A stretch of DNA of 64,000 nucleotides from Flavobacterium limnosediminis JC2902 (GTDB lineage Bacteria; Bacteroidota; Bacteroidia; Flavobacteriales; Flavobacteriaceae), in contig NZ_AVGG01000007.1 of the NCBI RefSeq assembly GCF_000498535.1, positions 310,001-374,000 of the forward strand, given 5' to 3'. The notes under the pieces were generated by a model, which saw only the letters and a program-made list of their open reading frames with translations, was not told where the DNA came from and searched no databases. The position numbers were made by a program, and so were the translations under genes. Shown here in pieces: positions 33,408 through 43,585 of this stretch (its first letter is position 1; every line of letters begins with the position of its first letter).

Positions 33408-35399
33408 TTAAAATTTCATTTTTTGAATCCGAACCGCATTAAGGATTGCCAATAAAGCCACACCTACATCGGCAAAAACGGCTTCCCACATCGTGGCTAA
33501 ACCTCCTGCACCGAGTATAAGCACAATCGCTTTTACGGTAAATGCTAATCCAATATTTTGCCACACAATTTTTTTAGTTTGTTTCCCAATATTGATTGCC
33601 ATTGCAATTTTACTTGGTTTATCGTCTTGTATCACTACATCAGCCGTTTCTATGGTGGCATCGCTTCCTAATCCTCCCATAGCAATACCTACATCACTTA
33701 AAGCTACTACCGGAGCATCGTTTACACCATCACCAACAAAAGCGACGGTTTCCTTTTTAGACTTAATTTCTTTTACCTTGTTTACCTTGTCTTCGGGAAG
33801 TAAATCGCCAAAGGCATTGACAATTCCGAGTTTTTGAGCTACAAATTGTACCACTGTATTTTTATCGCCACTTAACATTGTTGTTTTGACACCTAACGAT
33901 TTGAGCATTTCAATGGTAATTTGAGCATCTTCTTTGATACTATCGGCAATGGTAATGTATCCCGCAAATTTAGAATCGTATGCAATAGCGATTAAAGTAT
34001 AAACAATACTTGTTGGATCAATATCATACGAAATAGAAAATTTGTCCATCAGTTTGAAATTACCAACCAATAATTCTTTGCCGTTTACAGTGGCTTTTAA
34101 TCCGTGACCTGATATCTCTTCTGTATTTTGCAAAACTATTGATGTATCAATTGTTCCAACAAATTGATGAATAGCTGTAGCAACAGGATGGGTACTTTGT
34201 CCTTCAAGTGCATTGACCATTCGTAAAATTTCATTTTTATCGAATTCTGGCTTAATGACAACCTCCTGAACATTAAAAACGCCTTCGGTCATTGTTCCGG
34301 TTTTGTCCATTACTACGTTCTGAATAGTTGCCATTACATCAAGAAAATTGCTTCCTTTGAAAAGGATTCCGTTTTTACTGGCTGCACCAATTCCTCCAAA
34401 ATATCCTAACGGAATACTGATTACTAAAGCGCAAGGGCACGAAATAACCAAGAATACTAGAGCTCTGTATAGCCATTCACTAAAAACATAATTATCAACA
34501 AACAGCATTGGCAAAACACAAATAGCAACAGCTAAAAACACTACAATAGGCGTATAAATTTTGGCAAACTTCCTTATGAATAGTTCTGTATGTGCTTTTT
34601 GTGCGGTGGCATTTTGTACTAATTCTAAAATTTTACTTAGCTTACTGTCTGTATATGCCGTGGTTACTTTTACTTGCGAAACAGTATTCAGATTTATCAT
34701 TCCCGCTAAAACTGTTTCGCCTTTACTTTTTGTATCGGGTTTACTTTCTCCTGTTAAAGCCGCTGTGTTGAAGGATGCCGTTTCAGAAAGCAGTTCACCA
34801 TCTAAACCCAATTTCTCCCCTGCTTTAAGCTGAATAATATCTCCAATTTTAGCTTCCGAAGCTTTTATGATTTTAGCCATCTTATTTTCAAGAATGGTTA
34901 CTTCATCCGGTCGCTGGTCAAGTAACGATTTAATATTGGATTTTGCTCTTGTAACGGCTAATGTTTGGAATATTTCTCCAATGGCATAAAATAGCATTAC
35001 CGCAACACCTTCGGGGTATTCACCAATAGCAAATGCTCCAATAGTTGCAATACTCATTAATAGAAACTCTGAAAATATTTCGCCTTTGCGCATACTTCCT
35101 ACGGCTTCTTTTACTACCGGTAAACCGACAGGAATATAAGCTAAAATATACCACCCAATTCGCACCCAACCCTTAAACCACGTTTGAGTAAAATAATTAT
35201 CAAAACCTATTGCCACAAGTAACAATGTAAAGCTTATAATCGCCGGGACAAACATTTTAAAAGTACTTGTACTTTCGTGCGAATGTTCGTGATTATGACC
35301 ATCGTCATCAGAATGCTTCTCGCTTTCGTGATTTATTTTATCCTCAAGTGTGCAGCATAGCTGCTTACCTGTTGCATCGTATTTATGCTGATGTTCCAT
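33408..35399 (-). CDS. Zn/Cd/Pb-exporting P-type ATPase
   Basis: 663 residues. The N-terminal 50 residues are rich in His, with CCTLEDK, and likely bind metal. The P1B-type core has the metal-site CPC in ISCPCALVIS, the phosphorylation motif DKTGTMTEG and GDGVNDAPVV. The lysine in FTVKAIV and aspartate in FADVGVALLAIL of the last two membrane segments fit the P1B-2 group that exports Zn2+, Cd2+ and Pb2+ from the cytoplasm. It is the last gene of the minus-strand operon beginning at 41392 or upstream and is closed by the terminator at 33345. Confidence 0.9.
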   Translation of the reverse strand: MEHQHKYDATGKQLCCTLEDKINHESEKHSDDDGHNHEHSHESTSTFKMFVPAIISFTLLLVAIGFDNYFTQTWFKGWVRIGWYILAYIPVGLPVVKEAVGSMRKGEIFSEFLLMSIATIGAFAIGEYPEGVAVMLFYAIGEIFQTLAVTRAKSNIKSLLDQRPDEVTILENKMAKIIKASEAKIGDIIQLKAGEKLGLDGELLSETASFNTAALTGESKPDTKSKGETVLAGMINLNTVSQVKVTTAYTDSKLSKILELVQNATAQKAHTELFIRKFAKIYTPIVVFLAVAICVLPMLFVDNYVFSEWLYRALVFLVISCPCALVISIPLGYFGGIGAASKNGILFKGSNFLDVMATIQNVVMDKTGTMTEGVFNVQEVVIKPEFDKNEILRMVNALEGQSTHPVATAIHQFVGTIDTSIVLQNTEEISGHGLKATVNGKELLVGNFKLMDKFSISYDIDPTSIVYTLIAIAYDSKFAGYITIADSIKEDAQITIEMLKSLGVKTTMLSGDKNTVVQFVAQKLGIVNAFGDLLPEDKVNKVKEIKSKKETVAFVGDGVNDAPVVALSDVGIAMGGLGSDATIETADVVIQDDKPSKIAMAINIGKQTKKIVWQNIGLAFTVKAIVLILGAGGLATMWEAVFADVGVALLAILNAVRIQKMKF

Positions 35400-35410
35400 A
35401 TTGGATTATT

Positions 35411-35776
35411 TTAAGAATTAGCATTGATAATTTCCTGAATGTCTTTTGGTATTTCCATCGATTTTAATGGTGGCACATTTGAACCACCTGTATTACCCAC
35501 CGGAATATGACCTACAAATGACTTAACGCCTCCAATGAGTAATCTTGGTATTTGTCCGATTACCTCTCTGGTACTTTTTATTTTAAAGCCAAATTGCAAC
35601 ATTTTCCAATGCACATAGGAATGCTCATAAGGATACTTTTGCCCTATAATGTGCGCCCGCTCTAAGTGATACCAAGCCATATTTAGGTTATCTATCTGTA
35701 AATTGTCCTTGAATGCTTCTAACTCTTTTTTATAAAAAGGAATTAGAATACTTGGCATTATTGTGTTAATTTTCAT
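35411..35776 (-). CDS. DUF3703 family protein
   Basis: 121 residues, cytoplasmic. The motif AWYHLERAHIIGQ and the HSYVHWKMLQFGF segment are those of DUF3703, a family found beside metal efflux genes in Proteobacteria and Bacteroidota; the function is unknown. It is 11 bases upstream of the P-type ATPase gene and 16 bases after the CzcB-like gene, in the same operon. Confidence 0.82.
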   Translation of the reverse strand: MKINTIMPSILIPFYKKELEAFKDNLQIDNLNMAWYHLERAHIIGQKYPYEHSYVHWKMLQFGFKIKSTREVIGQIPRLLIGGVKSFVGHIPVGNTGGSNVPPLKSMEIPKDIQEIINANS

Positions 35777-35792
35777 AACATTAAAGTATTAG

Positions 35793-37061
35793 TTAGTGTT
35801 CGTGTTCTCCACCTCCTTTAGAAGTTGCTAATAGATAGAACGCCCCTTTGATTACTATTTTTGCATCCGCAGGAATTTCCCCAACCAATTTGACTTCGGT
35901 ATAACCTAAATCTGTAGTGCCAGGAACTACTTCAATGGCTTTAAAGTGAATTTCATTGTGTCCTTCTTCTTCGCCTTCTGCGTGTTCCGAATGGGCTTCG
36001 CCTTCTTTGTGTATATGCTCTTCTACTTTAGCTTTTGGTGCTTCTTCGCTGTGTTCTTCTTGAATGTAAATAAAATATTTATCTCCGTTTCTAACAATGG
36101 CATCTTTTGGCAATGCCTGAACCGTTTGATTGGTAATATTGATATTAGCAGCTACATACATTCCTGAAATTAAATCTTTAGCATCGCTTGGATTAATTTT
36201 TGCGTGTACGGCTACCGACTTACTTTCATTAGAAAAGGATTTATTAATACCGAATATTTTCCCTTTGATGGATTTGTTGGATTGATTGGTTAAAACAAAA
36301 TCGACTTCCTGACCTACTGAAATTTTGCCTAAATCTTTTTCAAATACATTCAAATCCAAATGCATTTGGCTATTGTCAACCACTTCAAAAAGTGTCACTC
36401 CTGTTTCTGCAAAAGCGCCTTTGGTTATGCTTATTTTACCTACGTAACCACTAATTGGAGAAACAATAGGAATAAGTGAAGTACTTCCGCTTAAACTTAC
36501 GTGTAATGCTTGTAGTTTATTTTTAGCGGCTTGTGCTCTTGCTCTTTCAACTGCTAATTTTGACTTTACTTCCTGAAATGTTTTGCGAGGATTTACATTT
36601 TCATCGCTCAATGTTTTTTGACGGTTGTATTCCAATTGCAGGTATTCAATGTTAGCAATGGCAGAATTATAATCTTCCTGCATTTCTGTAACTTCAAGAT
36701 TTTGAATGGTTGCCAATGTTTTGCCTTTTGCAACAAATGTACCTTCTAACACATAAATATCTTTAACAACGCCTCCTATTAAAGTTGAAATATTAGCCAT
36801 ATTTTGTGGCGGAACTGCTGTATATCCGTTAGCTTTAATTACGGTATTAAGATTTTTCATTTCAATACTACCCGTTACAATACCAATGGTTTTGAATTGC
36901 GCTTCGGTCAACGCTACTTCGGTTTCTGACTTTTCTTCCTCGTGGGCTTCTTCGGTTTTCTTCTCGCCACAAGAATTTAGAAAAAAGAGAAAAGAAAATA
37001 GAACAAAGAGATTGAAGAACGAACCCAGATTATAATTTATTTTTAAAAATATATTTTTCAT
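35793..37061 (-). CDS. RND efflux periplasmic adaptor (CzcB-like) lipoprotein
   Basis: 422 residues. The lipoprotein signal ends in LNSC (C31), the adaptor core has the barrel-sandwich hybrid and the alpha-hairpin (about 110-230), and a His/Glu-rich segment (about 335-385, with EEHIHKEGEAHSEH) is probably a metal-binding loop. It links the inner membrane RND pump to the outer membrane part. Its end lies 16 bases from DUF3703, and its start is 11 bases from the CzcA-TolC fusion. Substrate Zn, Cd or Co is inferred from the neighbours. Confidence 0.88.
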   Translation of the reverse strand: MKNIFLKINYNLGSFFNLFVLFSFLFFLNSCGEKKTEEAHEEEKSETEVALTEAQFKTIGIVTGSIEMKNLNTVIKANGYTAVPPQNMANISTLIGGVVKDIYVLEGTFVAKGKTLATIQNLEVTEMQEDYNSAIANIEYLQLEYNRQKTLSDENVNPRKTFQEVKSKLAVERARAQAAKNKLQALHVSLSGSTSLIPIVSPISGYVGKISITKGAFAETGVTLFEVVDNSQMHLDLNVFEKDLGKISVGQEVDFVLTNQSNKSIKGKIFGINKSFSNESKSVAVHAKINPSDAKDLISGMYVAANINITNQTVQALPKDAIVRNGDKYFIYIQEEHSEEAPKAKVEEHIHKEGEAHSEHAEGEEEGHNEIHFKAIEVVPGTTDLGYTEVKLVGEIPADAKIVIKGAFYLLATSKGGGEHEH

Positions 37062-37072
37062 TTTGTTGAGTA

Positions 37073-40000
37073 TTAATTATTGCTAAAAGATGGGAATTGC
37101 AATTGAATAGCGCTTTGATTATAAGCATTTACCGCTTCGGCATTTTGCTTTTTTATATCGATTGCCTGATTTAAAAAACTGATGTACGACCAGTAACTCA
37201 TATCGCCATTGGCATAACTTTTTTGTGCCGTTGTTATGATTTGGTCTGCGTATTGCAATCCTTCATTTTGATAATACAGCATTGCTTTGTTCTGTTTATC
37301 GAACTCGCTTTTCAATTCTTCTTTTTGCAGTTTTAAAGCTAATTTACTTTTATCTAATTCCAGTTGTGCCTGTACCACACTTATTTCTGAAGCCTTGGCA
37401 CGAGCCGAATTTACACCTCCAAAAAGTGGAATTTGTAGCCCCGCCGTAAATCCTTGGAAATAAGATTTTGTATCGATGGTCTGTCCAAAATAACCTAATC
37501 CTAATTTTGGTGTTCTCATTGCCTTGAAAATATTGGCTTCTTTTTGATAAACTGAAATTTGTTGGGTGTAATAATCGTTTACCAATCCTTGCACTTTATC
37601 CTCGGCAATTGAAACATTCTTTTCATACTTTAACGGAGTTGCGGCATCAGGAACAATATTTTCATCGGTTTGGATAAAATACTGTAACTGCTTTTGATAC
37701 ACCGCCAAATCGTATTCCAACTGTAATTTTTGGGTTTCAATTTCTTTTACCTTGGCTTTGGCACTTATGACTTCTATATTACCACTTTCACCTGTTTGAA
37801 AACGAAGTTCAGCATTTTTTAAAAACTTGATATAAATGTCACTCAATTCGTTGTTTAACTTTTGAATGGAAACACCATACAAATATTGATAGTAAGCTAA
37901 TGTTACCGCTTTTTCAATTTCGTATTCTGATAAGGCTTTTCTTTTCTCAGCTAATTTTGCCAATTCTTCCTGTAATTGTCTGTTTGCCTTAGTGATTTTA
38001 CCAATTGGGAAATATTGCTGAACAGAAACATTATGGTCATAATCAACACTATTAAACTGTCCGCCTTGGTATTGGACTTGCAAAGGATCTACTTGAAATG
38101 CCGCTTTTTTAAGCGTCGTTTGTTTTTCAATTTCTTTATCGGCAATTTTTAAATCGATATTGCTTTTCTTGGCTAAGGTAATTGCTTGGTCTAAAGTTAC
38201 CGTTTGCTTGTTTTGTGATAATGCTACACAGCTAATCAATAGAAACCAAAGGGTTACAAATGGTTGTCTTTTTTTAAATTTTCTTATTTTCATTCCGTTT
38301 TCAAATAATAAATAAAGTATTGGTAATACTATTAATGTCAGTAATGTTGCCGAGAACAAACCGCCTATAACTACTGTTGCCAATGGTTTTTGTACTTCGG
38401 CACCGCCACTGGTTGATAATGCCATAGGCATAAATCCTAAAGAAGCCACTGCCGCTGTCATTAACACAGGTCTAAGTCTTGTTTTTGTCCCCATTAATAC
38501 ACGTTGCAACGGATCGGTTATACCTTCTGATTTTAGTTGATTGAAATAGGAAATCAATACAATTCCGTTTAAAACGGCAATACCAAACAAAGCAATAAAT
38601 CCAATTCCTGCTGAAATACTAAAAGGCATTCCTCTAAGCCATAACGCAAAAACACCACCTATCGCTGATAAAGGAATCGCGGTGAAGATTAACAAGGACT
38701 GTTTCACACTGTTGAATGTAAAAAACAGTAAAACCATGATAAGTCCTAATGCAATGGGCAACGCTATTGAAAGACGCTTATTGGCTTCAACCAAATTTTC
38801 AAATTGTCCGCCATAAGTAATATAGTAACCCGCAGGAAGCTTGAAATTGGTTTCCAGTTTTTGCTGAATTTCTTCTACCACACTTTTTATATCACGACCA
38901 CGAACATTTAACCCAACTGTTATTCTACGCTTTCCATTTTCACGAGAAACTTGTACAGGACCTTGCTCATAACTAATGGCAGCCACTTGGGATAGTGGTA
39001 CTTGCTGACCATTTGGCAATGGAATAAACAAATTGCTTACGTCTGTAATATCGCTTCTGTTGGCTGCATCCATTCTAACCACAACATCAAAACGCTTACT
39101 CTCTTCATAGATTTTTCCTGCGCTTTCCCCTGCAAACGAGGAACGAATAATTTTATTGACATCAGTAATATTTAAACCATACAATGCAATTTTATTGTAA
39201 TCGTATTTTACAGTTATTTGTGGGAGTCCGGTTACTTTATCAGCCTTTAAATCGCCAATACCTTCTATTTTATTTATTTTAGAAATCAATTCTTTGGCTT
39301 TTGTATCTAAAACTTCTAAATCGTCACCAAAAATTTTAATGGCTATATCGCTTCGGCTACCCGTCATTAATTCGTTAAAACGCATTTGAATAGGCTGTGA
39401 AATTTCGATATTCGCCCCAGGAATAGCTTCCATTTCTTCTTTCATCAAATTGGCTAAATCTTCCCAATTATCGGCAGATGTCCACTCAGATTTGTCTTTC
39501 AAAACAATAATCAAATCGCCACTTTCAATTGGCATTGGGTCGGTTGGGATTTCTCCACTTCCAATTTTGGTAACGATGGTTTTAATTTCTGGGAATTTTG
39601 CTTTTAGAATTTTCTCATATTTGGTTGTTGTTTCTACCATTTGGGTTAATGAACTACCTGTCATAATGGTAGCATTAATGGCTAAATCGCCTTCTTCAAT
39701 GGTTGGAATAAATTCGCCACCCATATTTTGAAAAGTTATTACAGCCAAAGCAAATAATCCTAATGCGATTACTAAAACCGATTTTTTAATTTGCAATGCT
39801 TTTTCTAAAAAAGGGGTATATATCTTCTCGAACCACGCCATCATTCTATCGCTAAAATTCGATTTATGCTCAGTATTTTTCGATAAGAACATAGCACTCA
39901 TCATTGGCACATAAGTCAATGATAAAATAAATGCTCCAATAACTGCAAAACCTACTGTCATTGCCATTGGTTTGAACATTTTACCTTCTGTTCCTACTAA

Positions 40001-41392
40001 GGCTAATATTGGCAGATATACGATAAGAATTATTATTTCCCCAAATGCTGCACTATTTCTGATTTTTGAAGCAGATTTATATACCTCGCTATCCATTTCG
40101 GATTGGGTTAAATCCTTTTGCCTTTTGAGTTTTTGTAAATGGTGCATTGTGGCTTCGACAATAATAACTGCCCCATCGACAATGATACCAAAATCGATTG
40201 CACCTAAACTCATTAAGTTTCCACTCACACCAAAGTAATTCATCAGGATTACTGCAAAAAGCATTGACAAAGGAATTACGGAAGCTACGATTAATCCGGC
40301 ACGAAGATTTCCTAAAAATAATATCAGTACAAAAATTACGATTAAAGCTCCTTCCAATAGATTTTTTGTAACCGTTCCTATGGCGTTGTCTACTAATTTA
40401 CCTCTGTCAATAAAGGCTTCGGCAACTACTCCTTCAGGTAACGTTTTATTGATTTGAACCATTTTTTCTTTCACTCTTTCCACTACAGCACTGGAATTTT
40501 CGCCTTTTAACATTAATGCTAAACCGCAAACAATTTCTCCTTTACCGTCTTTTGTAGAGGCACCATATCGCAATGCAATACCTTCACGTACTGTTGCAAC
40601 GTCACGCACTAAAACAGGAGCACCATTTCGGTTTTTGACTACTACATTTTCTAAATCCTTGATGCCCGTTGCCATACCCACACCACGAATGAAATAAGCG
40701 TATTGGTCTTTTTCAATATAGGCACCACCAGTATTTTGATTATTTTTTTCTAACGCATCAAAAATCTCAGTGATAGTAACGCCTAAACTATTGAGTGTGT
40801 TTGGATTAACTGCAACTTCATATTGTTTTAATTTTCCACCCCAAGTGCTCACTTCAGCAACGCCTTCAATACCTTGTAATTGTGGTATAATTATCCAATC
40901 TTGAATGGTTCTTAATTTGATGGCATCGTACTTATCTTCATACCCTTTTTTAGCATATACATCATACTGATAAATTTCTCCAAGACCTGTTGAAATTGGT
41001 GCCAATTCAGGCGAACCAGCATAGTCAGGTATATTTTCTTCGGCTTGCTTTAATCGTTGAAAAATTTGTTCCCTTGCCCAATATATATCTACATCGTCTT
41101 TGAAAACAACCGTAACTACCGAAAGCCCGAAACGAGAAATACTTCGTAACTCAATTACTTTGGGGATGGTTTTAACGGATTGCTCTAACGGATAGGTAAT
41201 TAATTGCTCCACTTCCTGACTGGCAAGAGTGGGCGCAGTAGTAATAATTTGTACCTGATTATTGGTTACATCAGGCAAAGCATCAAGCGGTAATTGTTTA
41301 ATAGAATAGCTACCCCACGCTATAAGGACTAAGGTTAGCAATAGTATAATGAATTTATTCTTTATACTGAATTGTATTATTTTGTCTAACAT
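37073..41392 (-). CDS. CzcA/CusA-type heavy-metal RND pump fused to a TolC-like outer membrane domain
   Basis: 1439 residues. Residues 1 to about 1030 are a full heavy-metal RND pump with 12 membrane segments (GAIDFGIIVDGAVIIVEA holds the proton-relay acids). After about 1045, a hydrophobic segment with ALSQ (signal-like) leads into a TolC-type efflux domain to the end, made of long helices (KKSNIDLKIADKEIEK). Fusion of pump and outer membrane channel is a recurrent Bacteroidota arrangement. With the CzcB gene it exports divalent metals; Zn/Cd/Co is likelier than Cu here because a zinc-type ATPase follows. Confidence 0.9.
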   Translation of the reverse strand: MLDKIIQFSIKNKFIILLLTLVLIAWGSYSIKQLPLDALPDVTNNQVQIITTAPTLASQEVEQLITYPLEQSVKTIPKVIELRSISRFGLSVVTVVFKDDVDIYWAREQIFQRLKQAEENIPDYAGSPELAPISTGLGEIYQYDVYAKKGYEDKYDAIKLRTIQDWIIIPQLQGIEGVAEVSTWGGKLKQYEVAVNPNTLNSLGVTITEIFDALEKNNQNTGGAYIEKDQYAYFIRGVGMATGIKDLENVVVKNRNGAPVLVRDVATVREGIALRYGASTKDGKGEIVCGLALMLKGENSSAVVERVKEKMVQINKTLPEGVVAEAFIDRGKLVDNAIGTVTKNLLEGALIVIFVLILFLGNLRAGLIVASVIPLSMLFAVILMNYFGVSGNLMSLGAIDFGIIVDGAVIIVEATMHHLQKLKRQKDLTQSEMDSEVYKSASKIRNSAAFGEIIILIVYLPILALVGTEGKMFKPMAMTVGFAVIGAFILSLTYVPMMSAMFLSKNTEHKSNFSDRMMAWFEKIYTPFLEKALQIKKSVLVIALGLFALAVITFQNMGGEFIPTIEEGDLAINATIMTGSSLTQMVETTTKYEKILKAKFPEIKTIVTKIGSGEIPTDPMPIESGDLIIVLKDKSEWTSADNWEDLANLMKEEMEAIPGANIEISQPIQMRFNELMTGSRSDIAIKIFGDDLEVLDTKAKELISKINKIEGIGDLKADKVTGLPQITVKYDYNKIALYGLNITDVNKIIRSSFAGESAGKIYEESKRFDVVVRMDAANRSDITDVSNLFIPLPNGQQVPLSQVAAISYEQGPVQVSRENGKRRITVGLNVRGRDIKSVVEEIQQKLETNFKLPAGYYITYGGQFENLVEANKRLSIALPIALGLIMVLLFFTFNSVKQSLLIFTAIPLSAIGGVFALWLRGMPFSISAGIGFIALFGIAVLNGIVLISYFNQLKSEGITDPLQRVLMGTKTRLRPVLMTAAVASLGFMPMALSTSGGAEVQKPLATVVIGGLFSATLLTLIVLPILYLLFENGMKIRKFKKRQPFVTLWFLLISCVALSQNKQTVTLDQAITLAKKSNIDLKIADKEIEKQTTLKKAAFQVDPLQVQYQGGQFNSVDYDHNVSVQQYFPIGKITKANRQLQEELAKLAEKRKALSEYEIEKAVTLAYYQYLYGVSIQKLNNELSDIYIKFLKNAELRFQTGESGNIEVISAKAKVKEIETQKLQLEYDLAVYQKQLQYFIQTDENIVPDAATPLKYEKNVSIAEDKVQGLVNDYYTQQISVYQKEANIFKAMRTPKLGLGYFGQTIDTKSYFQGFTAGLQIPLFGGVNSARAKASEISVVQAQLELDKSKLALKLQKEELKSEFDKQNKAMLYYQNEGLQYADQIITTAQKSYANGDMSYWSYISFLNQAIDIKKQNAEAVNAYNQSAIQLQFPSFSNN

Positions 41393-41490
41393 TGAAAATA
41401 TTGTAATGAATTAGAAATTAGCAAATTAAAGTACTTGCCATTATATGTGATTAAAACACACTTTTCTAACCCGAAATTACTCGGGCATCA

Positions 41491-41817
41491 TTATACTATT
41501 TGAGGAGGTTGCCAAATACTTCCAAAGAAATAGGAAGCAAAAACTGGCTTATAAAATGGCTCTTTGGTCTTTATAACTGTAGAAATTACAGGAAAATCAT
41601 AACTGATGGAAGGAAAGTAACTCAAAACCTGCGCTCCACAGCAATTGCAAATGCAAAAAGGCGAACACAAATCTTTACTCTTGTCGTGTGAATGGTTGTC
41701 ATGGTCAGCCCGATGCGCTTCCAAAGAATGCCCAGCACTATTTACTTCCATATCAGCACAAGGCATAGATGCCAAGACTATTAAATAAATTGATAATATG
41801 ATATTTAACCATTTCAC
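41491..41817 (-). CDS. DUF6660 family small exported protein
   Basis: 108 residues with an N-terminal hydrophobic segment (LNIILSIYLIVLASMPCADM), a His/Asp-rich region (HSLEAHRADHDNHSHDKS) and a cysteine cluster (CSPFCICNCCGAQ), then an aromatic end. The metal-binding composition fits its position at the head of the zinc operon, 98 bases upstream of the pump gene. Recognised as DUF6660-like; the role is not known, perhaps a metal sensor or scavenger. Confidence 0.75.
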   Translation of the reverse strand: MKWLNIILSIYLIVLASMPCADMEVNSAGHSLEAHRADHDNHSHDKSKDLCSPFCICNCCGAQVLSYFPSISYDFPVISTVIKTKEPFYKPVFASYFFGSIWQPPQIV

Positions 41818-41939
41818 GAGTGTAAAAATAGCAATAAAATTTATATGAACTAATCACATTTTATTTTTTTAATGCAATTTGATGCGATTCGAAATATTTT
41901 TTTAGCTTTGCCTAAAAATAATATTAAGCATATATAAAA

Positions 41940-43142
41940 ATGAAAAACAAGGCATATCTAATTTTAATTGTTATGACTTTAGGGATAAGCACCCTAACCT
42001 CTTGTGAAGATATATTAACAGATGCTCCTGCCGATGAAGAAATTTTAGACGGGCCCGTTGAAGGATTGACTTCTTCGGAAATGTTAGAATTCTTAGAAGG
42101 TGATGTTGCTTTCAATGAAGAAGTATTTACAACCGAAACAGGTTTGGGACCATTATTTGTTTCTACCAGTTGTGTGTCCTGTCATGCGGGGGACGGAAAA
42201 GGACATCCTTTTACTACTTTAACCCGATTTGGACAAACAGATGCCACAGGTAATCAATTCATGCATTTGGGTGCGCCACAGTTGCAAAACAGAGCCTTAC
42301 CGGGGTATTTACCAGAGCAAATTCCTGCGGGAGCTACTTCAGCTAAGTTTATGCCTCCTGCAAATACAGGTTTAGGTTTTTTAGCCGCTTTAACCGATGC
42401 ACAAATTTTAGCAAATGCAGACCCCAATGATAATAATGGAGATGGAATTTCAGGTGTACCAAACTATATTACACCTCCAGCTTTCTTTTTGCCAAAATGG
42501 TTTCATCAGGAAATTAACGGAAAATACATTGGTCGCTACGGAAAAAAAGCGGCAGCTATCGATTTGTTGCATCAAACCGTTAATGCCTATAATCAGGACA
42601 TGGGAATTACCTCTTCTTTTTCTCCAATCGACACCTATTCGGGATTAGAAATTGACCCTGAAGTTTCAAACAAAACAGTAAACAGTGTAGTGTTTTACTT
42701 GAGAACCTTAAAAGCACCCAAACGAAGAAATCAAAATGATGCTGAAGTTCAAGCAGGTGAAGCTTTATTCTCAAATTTAAAATGTGCAGAATGCCATAAA
42801 CCGCAATGGACAACACCAAACAGTGATATTGCCAGTTTATCCAACAAAACTTTTTACCCATATACCGATTTACTGTTACACGATATGGGAAGTGGCTTAA
42901 ACGACGGTTATACAGAAGGAACTGCATTAACAAGCGAATGGAGAACTCCGCCTTTATGGGGAATTGGGCTGGCTAAAAAATCGCAAGGTGGACAATATTT
43001 TTTACTGCATGACGGTAGAGCCAGAAGTATTGAAGAAGCAATTTTAATGCACGGCGGTGAAGCTAACAGCAGTAAAAATGCGTACCAGCAATTAACATCG
43101 GGTGAAAAACAAAAACTGATAAAATTCATTGAAAGTTTATAG
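41940..43142 (+). CDS. Di-heme oxidoreductase-like lipoprotein (DUF1111 family)
   Basis: 400 residues. A lipoprotein signal (LTSC, C22) and two heme c motifs: SCVSCH (C78, C81, H82) and KCAECH in the C-terminal half (about 281). The pattern FVSTSCVSCHAGDGKG, split over two lines, and LPEQIPAGATSAKFMPP match the DUF1111 di-heme family related to MauG and cytochrome c peroxidases. It is periplasmic and membrane-attached and should pass electrons. First gene of a + strand operon; the next ATG follows one base after the stop codon. Confidence 0.86.
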   Translation: MKNKAYLILIVMTLGISTLTSCEDILTDAPADEEILDGPVEGLTSSEMLEFLEGDVAFNEEVFTTETGLGPLFVSTSCVSCHAGDGKGHPFTTLTRFGQTDATGNQFMHLGAPQLQNRALPGYLPEQIPAGATSAKFMPPANTGLGFLAALTDAQILANADPNDNNGDGISGVPNYITPPAFFLPKWFHQEINGKYIGRYGKKAAAIDLLHQTVNAYNQDMGITSSFSPIDTYSGLEIDPEVSNKTVNSVVFYLRTLKAPKRRNQNDAEVQAGEALFSNLKCAECHKPQWTTPNSDIASLSNKTFYPYTDLLLHDMGSGLNDGYTEGTALTSEWRTPPLWGIGLAKKSQGGQYFLLHDGRARSIEEAILMHGGEANSSKNAYQQLTSGEKQKLIKFIESL

Positions 43143-43143
43143 T

Positions 43144-43584
43144 ATGGACAGAAAAGAATTTTTAAAGATTTGTGGCTTTTCCTGTTTAGGAGTTTTTGGA
43201 TTGTCTGGGATGATGCAAAGTTGTGGAACAACTCATTATGCTTCTACAAATGTTCAAGGCAATCGATTGATTGTGTCTAAAAAAGAATTTGAAATAATCA
43301 AAAACGACACCATTCGTTACAGAAATCATGTTGTTAGCAAAATAGAAGGTATCAACTATCCGATTATCATATACAAAAACCTAAATGATACTTATTCAGC
43401 ATTTTTGTTAAGATGCTCTCATCAAGGAGCCGAACTTACCGTTAATGGTGATGTATTAACCTGTTCAGCTCATGGAAGCGAATTTGGTAAAAACGGTGAG
43501 GTTATTCAAGGACCCGCAGAACAACAATTAACCGCATTTAAAGTGCAAACCGATGCACAAAACATTTACATTCAATTATCCTAA
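43144..43584 (+). CDS. Exported Rieske [2Fe-2S] protein
   Basis: 146 residues from MDRKEFLKICGF. A hydrophobic start and a lipobox (MQSC, C27) indicate a lipoprotein. The cluster ligands are in CSHQG (C91, H93) and CSAHG (C107, H110), with the classic 14-residue spacing. No catalytic domain is attached, so it is an electron carrier. Start chosen at the ATG directly after the di-heme gene stop (one base between); the upstream alternative would overlap that gene. The stop is one base before the porin start. Confidence 0.88.
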   Translation: MDRKEFLKICGFSCLGVFGLSGMMQSCGTTHYASTNVQGNRLIVSKKEFEIIKNDTIRYRNHVVSKIEGINYPIIIYKNLNDTYSAFLLRCSHQGAELTVNGDVLTCSAHGSEFGKNGEVIQGPAEQQLTAFKVQTDAQNIYIQLS

Positions 43585-43585
43585 A